This document shows positions 24,648 to 33,578 of a stretch of 33,668 nt of DNA, one piece after another (within the stretch, counting starts at the first letter, position 1; every line of letters starts with the position of its first letter). The stretch covers positions 1 to 33,668 of the forward strand of contig NZ_JAHLPS010000019.1 in the NCBI RefSeq assembly GCF_018918055.1, written 5' to 3'. The position numbers were made by a program, and so were the translations under genes. The stretch is from Caproiciproducens sp. MSJ-32. GTDB taxonomy: Bacteria > Bacillota > Clostridia > Clostridiales > Clostridiaceae. The notes beneath the pieces were generated by a model. That model was not told the DNA's origin. It made no database searches and was given only the letters and a program-made list of their open reading frames with translations.

Positions 24648-26384
24648 TTAAGTAATATTATCAAACAACTTAAAGATATTGAGCATACCAAAGCCCCATT
24701 GAGGATTTGGATATATATCTCCTGATCTTTCATTTACTCCTCTAGCTAAATAAGTTTTAAGAGTTTGGGTATAAAGATTTTTATTATTACCTTGAATTAT
24801 GCCCCAATCAAAAAGCATGGCGCAGGCTCCTGCAACTATTGCACCAGCTACACAAGTTCCACTTACTACGGCAATTTCATTATTTGGAGCAGTGGTAAGG
24901 GCGTTTTCTCCTCCTGCAGCCACATCTATGGGATTTATATATCCTGAAATAAAAGCATTTCCAGAATAATCAACTAGATTATTATTGTTTTGATTATATG
25001 CAGCAGCAGTTATAATAAAATCAGAGTTTCCTGGACTTGTTATAGTACCATAAGGATCAGCTGGGTTAAACTGAGTACCAGGAAGAGTTAAACCTCCTTG
25101 AGGAAGCCAGGCATTTATTGCTCCATCTATTATTTGATTACCCAGAAATCTTAATCGCCAAATTCCTGGCTGTAAGTTTAAAAATACAATTCTTATATTT
25201 TGCTCTCCGGTACTATCGTCAGGTATGAAATAGAATATATCTACCCGTGTATTTTCAAATACAAAATTATGGGTGTAAGAATTTGTTGTATAATTTATGA
25301 CTCCAGTGTTATCACCAGAAGGTGATACAATATCAACGGATACAACATTAGGAAGATCTACCCAGACATCTACAATTAAGGACCCTTGTCCTGGGGCGAC
25401 ATCTAAATCAAAGGTTTTTATAGGTTCTTCAGGTCTAAGAGTGGCAGAAGCATGCCTTTTGGTATTTCTTTCATTACCAGTAACAGTTACCATAGCAAAG
25501 CCGTTATATAAGGCTAAACTGCTGATATACCTTTCTAGGAGGGTTGAACCTTTATGGCTTCCTAAACTAGATCCTAAAGGAAGATATGCAACAATAGGAT
25601 CTTGTACAGATAAAGCATAGTTAGAAATATTTCTTAAGGCTGCAAATATTGAAACTACATTATAAATAGGTTCTTGTATATCTACTTTATAAAGAGATTT
25701 AAAGGCTATATCTTCTACTAATTTTATAATAATAAATCTACAATCAGGTACAACACCTCTTAACTCAGGATTTTTGCCTCTTGCCCCTATTAGTCCTGCC
25801 ATATTGGTACCATGTCCAATTTCATCCCTTACAGGAACAATAGAGTAAGGATCTCCACCTTGCCTATAGGTGTTGATAGCTTCTTGAATTTGTTCCCTAT
25901 TATAAATTGTGCCAAAAAATATTGGAAAATCTTCTGTTTGATCAAGTTGATTAGGAGCGCTTTGATCCCAAATGTAATCTATACGGGTATTGCCATCTTC
26001 GTCCATAAATTCTTCATTTAAATAATCTATTCCCGTATCAATTATGGCTACTTTAACACCTGTACCTAGAATATTTAAAGGCAGATTAAGCTGTAGAAAT
26101 TCTGCCTGGGAGGCTTCTAATGGTGAAATTTGCTGAAGACTGTAAATAGTGTAAGGGTTTATATATATGATTGTTTCAAAGGGTGGAGAAGTTAGTATAT
26201 CTTCAAGAGGTTCAAATGTAGATAGTATTGCATATTTATCTGTTATCACTGTAATTTTAAGGTTAGGATAATTAGCTATTTCAGCTTCAACATCGCCAAT
26301 ATAATGGACAAGATAGTGATAAATATTAGGGGTATTAAAGATGTTATCATAGTCATTAAATTGCCTATTCAATATTTTCACCAT
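24648..26384 (-). CDS. Csp-like subtilase (S8) with catalytic Ser replaced by Cys
   Basis: A 578-residue subtilisin-family protein with the architecture of clostridial Csp germination proteases: a ~100-residue N-terminal prodomain, the S8 domain and an inserted jelly-roll-like beta domain (~residues 325-430). Asp116 (AIIDTGID), His191 (EIGHGTNMAG) and oxyanion Asn304 (TGNERN) are present, but the nucleophile motif reads SGTCVAGAIVAG, so Cys511 replaces Ser. Codons on the minus strand are agt gga act tgt. Such a change normally destroys most proteolysis. Its start overlaps the end of the upstream subtilase gene by 20 nt, so the pair is coupled. Whether it is a CspC-type pseudoprotease or sensor is an inference. 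Confidence 0.86.
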   Translation of the reverse strand: MVKILNRQFNDYDNIFNTPNIYHYLVHYIGDVEAEIANYPNLKITVITDKYAILSTFEPLEDILTSPPFETIIYINPYTIYSLQQISPLEASQAEFLQLNLPLNILGTGVKVAIIDTGIDYLNEEFMDEDGNTRIDYIWDQSAPNQLDQTEDFPIFFGTIYNREQIQEAINTYRQGGDPYSIVPVRDEIGHGTNMAGLIGARGKNPELRGVVPDCRFIIIKLVEDIAFKSLYKVDIQEPIYNVVSIFAALRNISNYALSVQDPIVAYLPLGSSLGSHKGSTLLERYISSLALYNGFAMVTVTGNERNTKRHASATLRPEEPIKTFDLDVAPGQGSLIVDVWVDLPNVVSVDIVSPSGDNTGVINYTTNSYTHNFVFENTRVDIFYFIPDDSTGEQNIRIVFLNLQPGIWRLRFLGNQIIDGAINAWLPQGGLTLPGTQFNPADPYGTITSPGNSDFIITAAAYNQNNNNLVDYSGNAFISGYINPIDVAAGGENALTTAPNNEIAVVSGTCVAGAIVAGACAMLFDWGIIQGNNKNLYTQTLKTYLARGVNERSGDIYPNPQWGFGMLNIFKLFDNIT

Positions 26385-28188
26385 CCTTTTTTAGAAAATT
26401 ATAAGATTTTTCAAGTTTTTTAATATTTTCATTATTGCTTTTATTAGAGCTTCTTAAAGCATTAGCAAAAATTCCAGCAATAAAGTTAAAGGTTCCGAGT
26501 AAATTAAATTCTCCATATCCAATATCTACATTTGGATATGTAAAATTAGGATTTCTAGTAGAACCATAAATTAAGTAGCTTCTAATTTTTATAGTAGACA
26601 TAGACCTATCATTACCCTTTATAATTCCCCATTCTAAAAGAAGGGCACAGGCTCCAGCAATAATGGCAGAGGCAGCGGAAGCGCCAGATAAAGTACTTTT
26701 ATTTCCATTAACATCGCTAGCTAATATGTTTACTCCGGTAGTAGCAATAGCTGGATTAATAAATCCATTAACATTAAAGCCTTTACCAGAAGTAGGGGTA
26801 ATTGAATTATTAATTCCCAAATAGGCTACACTTGTAATATATAAGGTGGTAGCAGGAACAAGTAAAGTATTTTGTGGATCAGGAGTTAAAAATTCTACTC
26901 CAGGGGGTAGTGTATTGCTAGGAGGCATCCAAATATCATATCTTCCATCAACTATATAGGAACCAATAAGGTCAATTCTCCAAATACCTGGTTTAATTCC
27001 AGTAAATTGCACATTAATAAGATCATTTCCGGTAAAATGTTCAGGAGTATAATAAGTTACTGTAAGACTAGTATTAGTAAATATATACTTATAGTTTAAT
27101 CTTCTTCCTGTTTGAGAAACTATAATTCCACTAGATTCCCCATTTGGTGATGTAATATTTATCGAGGCTCTATTTGGACTTCTAAGCCAAATGCTGAAGG
27201 AAAAATTTCTTAGTTCTCTAGAAATTCTAAATTCCTGAGTAGAAGTTTCTTGTACGCCTGGTATAAAGCCTGAAACATGTCCTTGAGCATTACCTTCATT
27301 ACCGACACCCATTACTATGCATAATCGCCCATAGACCATTAAATCCATTATATATCTAGATATTAAACTAGCACCATCATGACTTCCAAAGGTTGTACCT
27401 ACACCAATATATATAACCATAGGCCTGTTAAGTCTTAAAAATTCATTTTTAAGAAATTCTAAAGCAGTAAATAGTTCGGATACATTATATACGGGAGGAG
27501 GAGTCATATTATTTTCAAGAATTTTCTGTCGAAAGTTAGTAGACTGAAATAGCTTAACTATTACAAAGTCACATCCATTAGCAACTCCTTGTAAATCAGG
27601 ATTCTCTCCTCGCGCACCAATAATACTTGCAACCTTAGTACCATGTCCAACATCATCTATTGAAGGAACAATAGCATAAGGATCTTCATTGTTTCGGCTT
27701 GCTTGTATTGCTAAATTAATTTGTTCATTAGTAAAAACTTTACCCATGTACATATTATAATTATCTTGAAAGTCATTAGAACTTATAGTTTGATCCCATA
27801 AACTAAGTATTCTTGATGTACCATCTTCCCTTATAAATTCAGGGTTTAAATAGTTTATTCCTGTATCTATAATGCCTACTACCACTCCTCTTCCGCTTAG
27901 ATCCAAATATGGATTTAATTGAATATTATGGATATTATCAACGTAAGAAGGAGAAATCTCTTGAAGCACCATCATAGTACGAATATCTATGTATACTATT
28001 GAAGGTACATCTGCTCTAAGTCTATCTAAATCATTTTCATTCACCGCAACAACGCCAAATGCCTCAGTTATTGCTACCCCACAAGCATAATCTACCCTTG
28101 CCATTTCTTCTAGGAAGGGTCCCCTATATTCAATTAGGTAGTTTGCCACTGAAGGATCAAAAAATAAACTGCAATTTGTCTGTATCAT
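26365..28188 (-). CDS. Csp-like subtilase (S8 peptidase), catalytic triad intact
   Basis: A 607-residue subtilisin-family serine protease, the first gene of a two-gene operon. The prodomain is about residues 1-95; the catalytic residues are Asp108 (GIIDTGIN), His182 (VGHGTKVAS) and Ser504 (LSGASAASAIIAG, with Ala where Thr is usual), and oxyanion Asn297 lies in GVGNEGN. A beta-rich insertion lies between Asn297 and Ser504. No secretion signal is seen, as in CspB-type enzymes that are packed into spores and cleave pro-SleC. SleC is not in this window. The start is the ATG at 28188 with AGGAG 5 nt upstream; an ATG 33 nt earlier lacks a site. A Lys/Asn-rich tail follows the protease domain. Confidence 0.88.
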   Translation of the reverse strand: MIQTNCSLFFDPSVANYLIEYRGPFLEEMARVDYACGVAITEAFGVVAVNENDLDRLRADVPSIVYIDIRTMMVLQEISPSYVDNIHNIQLNPYLDLSGRGVVVGIIDTGINYLNPEFIREDGTSRILSLWDQTISSNDFQDNYNMYMGKVFTNEQINLAIQASRNNEDPYAIVPSIDDVGHGTKVASIIGARGENPDLQGVANGCDFVIVKLFQSTNFRQKILENNMTPPPVYNVSELFTALEFLKNEFLRLNRPMVIYIGVGTTFGSHDGASLISRYIMDLMVYGRLCIVMGVGNEGNAQGHVSGFIPGVQETSTQEFRISRELRNFSFSIWLRSPNRASINITSPNGESSGIIVSQTGRRLNYKYIFTNTSLTVTYYTPEHFTGNDLINVQFTGIKPGIWRIDLIGSYIVDGRYDIWMPPSNTLPPGVEFLTPDPQNTLLVPATTLYITSVAYLGINNSITPTSGKGFNVNGFINPAIATTGVNILASDVNGNKSTLSGASAASAIIAGACALLLEWGIIKGNDRSMSTIKIRSYLIYGSTRNPNFTYPNVDIGYGEFNLLGTFNFIAGIFANALRSSNKSNNENIKKLEKSYNFLKKDGENIE

Positions 28189-28420
28189 AGGTTCTCCTAA
28201 AAATATCATAAAATTATACAATATTATATTAAGAAAAATAGGAAAATATGAATGAAATTATTGAATCAAGAAATTCTAATAAAATCCAATAAAAAAAATA
28301 AATATAAAACTGAAAAAAATAAATAATAAAAGTAAGGATAAAATTATTTTAAAGTGATAAATAATAATTTATTGAAAAATAATGAACTTATAAAATTATT
28401 ATTAATAAGGTGGAGATAAA

Positions 28421-29452
28421 ATGTTAAAAAGAATATTAATAATTAATTTTTGTATTTCATTAATATTTTTCTTTTCTTTAAGAAATATGAAAGTTAATGC
28501 TCAGCCTCAGGATGAAAGGATAAAAGCAGCAGTATTCTTTTATGATGAGGATAATGATTATAATATTGCGTTAAAAGAAAATTTAATCAATCTTGCTAAT
28601 AGCAGCAAAAAGAACATAGAATTAATTTTTTTTGATGGAAAAGAAAATCAAGAGCTTCAAAATAATCAATTAAATGAAGCTTTAAAGGATGATGTTGATA
28701 TTATTTTCATGAATATTGTTGATACAAATAAAACGGATGATATTGTTGATAAGGTTAAAGGATATAATATTCCCCTCATATTTTTTGTAAGAGAGCCTAA
28801 GTCCTTTGAAGCAATTAAATCCTATGGTAAATCTATTTTTATTGGTACTGATGATTGTGAACTAGGATTTGTGCAGGCTGATATGATATTAAATCAAATT
28901 AAGAACAAGAAATTAGTAGATAGAAATCGTAATGGTAAACTAGATTATATTTTGCTTAGGGGAAATAAGGAAAGTATAGAATCAAGATTAAGAAGCAGAT
29001 GTGCTTTGGAAAAATTAAAAAGTAATCTTGAAATTAATGAGATTTATTCTGGTTATTTTAATTGGGATAAAAAGACTGTAAGGGATTATTTAACTCCCTT
29101 AATCTTGTTAAAGCTTCAAGATGTAGATATTATAATTTCAAATAATGATGAAATGGCCTTTGGTGCAATAGAGCCCCTTCAGGAATTTGGTTATAACTTA
29201 GGTGATGAAAAAATGTACATACCTGTATTTGGGATAGATGGAATTTCTGAAGCTATAGAATTAATTAATAAGGGAATAATGGAAGGAACAGTGATTCAAG
29301 ATCCTAAAATAATGGCAGATGCAATAAGAAAAATTGGACTTAATATGTATTATGAAAGGAAGCCTTTAGAGGATACTGATTATACTTTTGATAACAGCGG
29401 TGTTGCAATAAGAATACCAAATGGGGGATATATATTAAGAAATGAAAATTAA
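28421..29452 (+). CDS. MglB-like sugar-binding protein, paralogue 1
   Basis: A 343-residue periplasmic-binding-protein-fold protein with a Sec signal peptide (ending near KVNAQP, no lipobox). It aligns along its length with galactose/glucose-binding MglB: the Ca-loop DRNRNGKLDYILLRG, IISNNDEMAFGAIE and IPVFGIDGISEAIE. The segment IFFVREP corresponds to E. coli FFNKEP, so the sugar-binding Asn91 is Val123 here. Other sugar contacts near 211 and 236 look kept. It starts a pair with the next gene, its close paralogue. No permease or ATPase is nearby. The ~232 nt upstream are A-rich without a gene. Confidence 0.85.
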   Translation: MLKRILIINFCISLIFFFSLRNMKVNAQPQDERIKAAVFFYDEDNDYNIALKENLINLANSSKKNIELIFFDGKENQELQNNQLNEALKDDVDIIFMNIVDTNKTDDIVDKVKGYNIPLIFFVREPKSFEAIKSYGKSIFIGTDDCELGFVQADMILNQIKNKKLVDRNRNGKLDYILLRGNKESIESRLRSRCALEKLKSNLEINEIYSGYFNWDKKTVRDYLTPLILLKLQDVDIIISNNDEMAFGAIEPLQEFGYNLGDEKMYIPVFGIDGISEAIELINKGIMEGTVIQDPKIMADAIRKIGLNMYYERKPLEDTDYTFDNSGVAIRIPNGGYILRNEN

Positions 29453-29496
29453 AATAGTATTCAAAATTAATTATTTTTTTAAAGAATACTATTTTT
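29451..29496 (+). terminator. Stem-loop between the two sugar-binding protein genes
   Basis: aaaatagtattc pairs with gaatactatttt (12 bp) around a 21-nt AT loop, with one more T after. It begins at the stop codon of the first gene and ends 18 nt before the second start; a terminator or processing hairpin. Confidence 0.65.
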
Positions 29497-29514
29497 AATA
29501 AATGGAGGATACAA

Positions 29515-30546
29515 ATGAGAAGAAAATTTATTATATGCTTCTTTCTATTATTAATTTTATTATTAAACTCTTTTACCTCAATAGTGAAGAGTCAGCCCAA
29601 TGAAATTAAAAGATTTGCTGTTCTTTTTTATGATGAAAGTGATGCTTATATTTCACTGGTAAAAAAAGCCTTAGAGGAAATCCAACAACTAAATCATGAT
29701 AAGGTTGAATTTATATATTATGATGCTGCCAATAATCAAGGAGTGCAAAATCAACAATTAGAGCTAGCTCTAAGAGATAAGGTGGATGGATTATTAGTAA
29801 ATATAGTCGATTATAATAAGTCTCAATCCTTAGTTAATAGAGCAAAGGAAAATAATATTCCTATTATTTTCTTTAATAGAGAGCCTACTACTTTGGATAG
29901 TATTCAATCCTATGGAAAATCAATTTTTATTGGTACTAGTGGATGTCAATCAGGAAATATGCAGGGGGAAATGATTATTAATCAGATCCAAAATAAAATT
30001 GTTTTAGATAGAAATAGAAATAACCAATTAGATTATGTATTATTAAAAGGACCGAGAAATAATAAAGAAGCTATAGAAAGAAGCCGCTGTGTGATTGAAC
30101 AAATTAACAATGTTGGTATAAGAACAAATGAACTTTATTCTGAATTTATGAATTGGGATAGGGAAATAACAAAAGAGAGGTTAACTCCTGTATTACCTGG
30201 AATAATAACAGATTTAGATGTTATTATTGCTAATAATGATCAAATGGCAATTGGAGCAATAGAAGCCCTTCAGCAATATGGTTATAATTTGCCTGGAGGA
30301 AGAAATTATATACCTGTTTTTGGAATTGATGCTATACCAGAAGCTATTGACTTAATAAATTCAGGGCTCATGGAAGGTACTGTACAACAAGATGCAAAAT
30401 CTATGGCGGAGGCTATGTATATAACGTCTATGAATTTTGCAGAGGGGAAAAGCCCCTTAGCTGGAACTGATTTTGCATTTGATTCAACTGGGGTGGCCCT
30501 AAGAATACCTTATCCAAATTATATTGTTAAGCCGATAAGTCAATAA
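29515..30546 (+). CDS. MglB-like sugar-binding protein, paralogue 2
   Basis: A 343-residue protein with a Sec signal (hydrophobic FFLLLILLLNSF, cleavage near KSQ) and the MglB fold. Family positions: FFNREP with Asn121 (E. coli Asn91), the Ca-loop DRNRNNQLDYVLLKG, an Arg in the IERSRC segment near E. coli Arg158, VIIANNDQMAIGAIEAL (Asn211) and PVFGIDAIPEAID (Asp236). The His/Asp pair at E. coli 152/154 is not obvious, so sugar specificity is uncertain. It is the same length as, and clearly a tandem duplicate of, the gene before it, but keeps Asn121. TGGAGG precedes the ATG. Without a linked permease it may serve a distant ABC system or a chemoreceptor. Confidence 0.88.
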   Translation: MRRKFIICFFLLLILLLNSFTSIVKSQPNEIKRFAVLFYDESDAYISLVKKALEEIQQLNHDKVEFIYYDAANNQGVQNQQLELALRDKVDGLLVNIVDYNKSQSLVNRAKENNIPIIFFNREPTTLDSIQSYGKSIFIGTSGCQSGNMQGEMIINQIQNKIVLDRNRNNQLDYVLLKGPRNNKEAIERSRCVIEQINNVGIRTNELYSEFMNWDREITKERLTPVLPGIITDLDVIIANNDQMAIGAIEALQQYGYNLPGGRNYIPVFGIDAIPEAIDLINSGLMEGTVQQDAKSMAEAMYITSMNFAEGKSPLAGTDFAFDSTGVALRIPYPNYIVKPISQ

Positions 30547-30634
30547 ATAGAAGGGGTTTGGGAAAAATTAACTTCAACATTCAAAATATTTATGATAAAA
30601 TTGTTTTGAAAATTAATAATGGGGGAGTATTAAT

Positions 30635-30772
30635 ATGAAGCATATAAGAACAATAAACAAAACAAACATAAAAAATAGTTTAGTAAAACCAGGATGCAAA
30701 GAATGTGCTAATTCATGTCAATCAGCTTGCAAGACTTCATGTACAGTTGCAAATGTAGCGTGTGAAAATTAG
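30635..30772 (+). CDS. scfA: SCIFF ranthipeptide precursor (six cysteines in 45 residues)
   Basis: A 45-residue peptide with exactly six Cys (21, 24, 28, 32, 36, 43). The leader MKHIRTINKTNIKNSLVKPG is followed by a core with CKEC, NSC, SAC, TSC and a last Cys three residues from the end. Length, Cys count and leader match SCIFF, a precursor nearly universal in clostridia. Its maturase forms thioether bridges between Cys and the gamma carbon of Thr or other residues (ranthipeptide class); in solventogenic clostridia such products have been reported to act in quorum sensing. GGGGGAG lies 7 nt before the ATG. The maturase gene starts 61 nt downstream, past a hairpin. Confidence 0.97.
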   Translation: MKHIRTINKTNIKNSLVKPGCKECANSCQSACKTSCTVANVACEN

Positions 30773-30779
30773 TAAGCAG

Positions 30780-30808
30780 GCAGCAGCTAAATAGTTGCTG
30801 CTTTCTTT
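30780..30808 (+). terminator. Hairpin between scfA and scfB
   Basis: gcagcagct pairs with agttgctgc (9 bp, one G-T wobble) around aaat, followed by TTTCTTTATT. It looks like a partial terminator that lets the precursor be made in excess of the maturase. Confidence 0.82.
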
Positions 30809-30833
30809 ATTCTTTTATCTGGAGGGAAAATTA

Positions 30834-32189
30834 ATGGCATTAATACACAAATTTAAGCAAGGTGAAAACTATTTTGTTTTAGATGTAAATACTGGAGCTG
30901 TTCATATAGTAGATGAACTTGTTTTTGATTTACTAGATGATAATGGAATGAAAAGTAAAGAAGAGCTATTAGAAAAGTTATCAGAAAAATATGAAAAGGA
31001 AGTTGTTTTGGAAGCTTATGATGAAATAAATGAGCTGATTAAAGAAGGGCTTCTTTACACTGAAGATAGATACGAAGAAATTGCTCATAGCTCTATGGAT
31101 GATAGAGATTATATAAAAGCTGTCTGCTTAAATATAATTCATGGCTGTAATTTAAGATGTAAATACTGCTTTGCAGACGAAGGTGAATATAATGGACATA
31201 AAGGTGTTATGTCTTTAGAAACTGCAAAAAAAGCAATAGATTATGTTGTTAAAAGAAGCGGTCCGAGAAGAAATATAGAGATAGATTTATTTGGTGGAGA
31301 ACCAACCTTAATCATGGATACCATAAAGGAAATTATTAAATATGCTAGAGAAAATGAAAAAAGGTGGAATAAAAATATTAGATTTACAATGACTACAAAT
31401 TCTACCTTATTAAATGAAGAAATGATGGAATTTATGGATAAGGAAATGGGAAATATTATTTTATCCTTAGATGGAAGAAAATCAGTAAATGACAAGGTTA
31501 GAATAAAAGTTGATGGTAGCGGATCTTATGATGATATATTACCAAATATTAAAAAGATGATAAGCAAAAGGACTCCTGGAAAGACTTATTATGTTAGAGG
31601 AACTTTTACAAGAGCCAATACAGACTTTTATGAAGATGTAATGGCTATGGTAAATGAAGGTTTTAGGGAAATATCCATAGAACCAGTGGTATTGCCGGAT
31701 GACCATCTCCTTTCCTTAAGGGAAGAGGATTTAGAAACTATAATGGAAAGTTATGATAAATTATATGAAGACATGGCAAGAAGAAAAAGAGAAAAGAAGG
31801 ATGAATATACTTTCTATCATTTTAATATAGATTTAAACGGTGGCCCTTGCGTTTATAAGAGAATTTCTGGTTGTGGTGCAGGATTTGAATATGTTGCAAT
31901 AACACCACAAGGGGAAGTTTATCCTTGCCACCAGTTTGTAGGAAAAGAAGAATTTAAGCTTGGAAGTATATATGATGATACTTATGATGCTGAATTAGGC
32001 AAGAAGTTTAAAAAGGCTCATATCTATAATAAGCCAAAGTGCAGGGAATGTTGGGCGAAGTTCTATTGCAGTGGTGGATGCCAAGCAAATAATTATAATT
32101 TCAATGGAGATATGAATATTCCATATGAAATTGGATGTAAAATGCAGAAGAAGAGGATTGAATGTGCTATTGCGCTAAAAGCGGAGTAG
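30834..32189 (+). CDS. scfB: SCIFF peptide maturase (radical SAM, SPASM domain)
   Basis: A 451-residue radical SAM enzyme that installs thioether cross-links in SCIFF. The N-terminal ~95 residues form a precursor-recognition (RRE-like) domain beginning ALIHKFKQGENYFVLD. The radical SAM cluster is CNLRCKYC (Cys105, 109, 112), followed by the GGEP motif (DLFGGEPT). The C-terminal SPASM region has CGAGFEY, GEVYPCHQF, then CRECWAKFYCSGGC (C-x2-C-x5-C-x3-C) and IGCKM for the auxiliary Fe-S clusters. The ATG at 30834 follows GGAGGG by 7 nt; frames opening earlier run through the upstream hairpin and lack a site. The cognate precursor lies directly upstream. Confidence 0.96.
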   Translation: MALIHKFKQGENYFVLDVNTGAVHIVDELVFDLLDDNGMKSKEELLEKLSEKYEKEVVLEAYDEINELIKEGLLYTEDRYEEIAHSSMDDRDYIKAVCLNIIHGCNLRCKYCFADEGEYNGHKGVMSLETAKKAIDYVVKRSGPRRNIEIDLFGGEPTLIMDTIKEIIKYARENEKRWNKNIRFTMTTNSTLLNEEMMEFMDKEMGNIILSLDGRKSVNDKVRIKVDGSGSYDDILPNIKKMISKRTPGKTYYVRGTFTRANTDFYEDVMAMVNEGFREISIEPVVLPDDHLLSLREEDLETIMESYDKLYEDMARRKREKKDEYTFYHFNIDLNGGPCVYKRISGCGAGFEYVAITPQGEVYPCHQFVGKEEFKLGSIYDDTYDAELGKKFKKAHIYNKPKCRECWAKFYCSGGCQANNYNFNGDMNIPYEIGCKMQKKRIECAIALKAE

Positions 32190-32235
32190 TCAAATCTTAG
32201 TCTAGTTTATAAGCTGCAGTGAATAGTTTATGGGG

Positions 32236-32283
32236 AAGGGAAGTTTTGCGATACTAAATTGTAAGACATCCCTTTCTTTTATA
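32236..32283 (+). terminator. Possible terminator after scfB
   Basis: aaggga (32236-32241) can pair with tccctt (32269-32274), followed by TCTTTTAT. The loop is long (27 nt), so this is weak evidence. Confidence 0.4.
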
Positions 32284-32332
32284 TAATTAATTAATTAAGT
32301 ATATTAACTGTGAACTGAATAAGGGGGATAAA

Positions 32333-33553
32333 ATGATTCAGGAATATATATTAAAAAATAGTATTAAGTTAATTTATAAGAAAACAAGTTCAAAATTAAC
32401 TTCTATTTCAATTTCTATAGATGCAGGTGCTGGCAAGGAAAAGAATTTACTTGGATTAGCTCATGCAACAGAACATATGGTGTATAAGGGAACATTAAAA
32501 AGAAATGAAGCTGAAATAAATAGAGATTTAAGTAATATCTTTGGTTTTCAAAATGCAATGACAAATTACCCTTATGTTATATTTTATGGAACATCTTTAG
32601 CTGAAGATTTTGAAAAGGGTGTTGAGTTATTTTCGGATATAATAATAGAGCCAGCTTTTAAGGAAGAGGGCTTTATGGAAGAAATGGAAGTAATTAAGGA
32701 AGAATTAATGGAGTGGGATGAAGAATTAGATCAGTATTGTGAAGATAGGCAGTTTTTTAATAGTTTTGAAAATAGAAGAATAAAGTACCCTATTATAGGA
32801 ACAATGGATAGTTTAAATAAAATAAAGTTAAAAGATATTAAAGAATTTCACAGTAATAATTACCTGCCTAAAAATACTTCAATAGCGGTTATTTCCTCCT
32901 TAGAATTTCACGAAGTTAAATCAATTGTTGAAAAATATTTTGACTCTTGGGATAGAGAGAGTATTTTAGAAGAAACTGAATTAGAATATGAATTAATAAA
33001 AGATAATATTTTTAAGGATATTAAGAAAGGTATTAATACTTGTAGAGTACAAATATGTTTTCCTATTGAGGATTTATCTTTAGAGGAAATTAAAGCTTTG
33101 AGAATATTTAATATATATTTTGGAGATGGAGTAAATTCCTTATTATTTGATAATTTAAGGACTAAGAAAGGACTTGTTTATGATGTTTTGACAAGTATTG
33201 CTAATGAAAAGTATATAAAGCTATATAAAATATTTTTTAATACATCAAAGGAAAAACTTGAAAAATCAATAGAGGTGGTTGAAGAATGTATAAGAAATAT
33301 AGAGGTCTTTTTAATAAATATAAAGGAAAATGATTTACAAGATTTTATTAAAGTTTTAAAGTTGAAAAGATGGTTTAGGGAGGAACAAAATATTATTTTA
33401 GCTAAAGAATTATCCAGCTATAGTACTATGTTTAATGATTATAAAATTTATAGCGAAGAATTTAATAATATAGAAAAGATAGACAAAAAAATTATATGTA
33501 GTACGGTGAAGAAAGTTTTTAAAAGAAGGTCTATACAAATAATAACAAATTAG
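32333..33553 (+). CDS. M16 family zinc peptidase
   Basis: A 406-residue pitrilysin/insulinase-type metallopeptidase. The inverted zinc motif HxxEH reads HATEHMVYKGT (His44, Glu47, His48), and the third ligand Glu lies 76 residues beyond His48 (KEELMEWDEE, Glu124). The second half (FPIEDLSLEEIKAL ... FDNLRTKKGLVYDV) is the inactive partner-type repeat with the usual R/K-x-x-x-G-LVY substrate-anchoring motif. No signal peptide is seen, so it is cytoplasmic. AGGGGG precedes the ATG. It lies 143 nt after scfB on the same strand; M16 enzymes trim leaders in several RiPP pathways (for example AlbE/AlbF and PqqF/PqqG), so SCIFF processing is a possible, unproven role. Confidence 0.92.
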   Translation: MIQEYILKNSIKLIYKKTSSKLTSISISIDAGAGKEKNLLGLAHATEHMVYKGTLKRNEAEINRDLSNIFGFQNAMTNYPYVIFYGTSLAEDFEKGVELFSDIIIEPAFKEEGFMEEMEVIKEELMEWDEELDQYCEDRQFFNSFENRRIKYPIIGTMDSLNKIKLKDIKEFHSNNYLPKNTSIAVISSLEFHEVKSIVEKYFDSWDRESILEETELEYELIKDNIFKDIKKGINTCRVQICFPIEDLSLEEIKALRIFNIYFGDGVNSLLFDNLRTKKGLVYDVLTSIANEKYIKLYKIFFNTSKEKLEKSIEVVEECIRNIEVFLINIKENDLQDFIKVLKLKRWFREEQNIILAKELSSYSTMFNDYKIYSEEFNNIEKIDKKIICSTVKKVFKRRSIQIITN

Positions 33554-33578
33554 CTAAAATAATGACAAGGAGACTATT

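Noticed and set aside
28189-28420. Hidden small gene or RNA in the divergent gap between the Csp-like operon and the sugar-binding genes
   Set aside because: The stretch is A/T homopolymer-rich, with no frame supported by a ribosome-binding site and no stable hairpin; it probably holds the two divergent promoters.
30795-30833. An earlier start for scfB that adds 13 hydrophobic residues
   Set aside because: The extra codons fall in the hairpin and T-rich tract and have no Shine-Dalgarno; the ATG at 30834 does and gives the family N-terminus.
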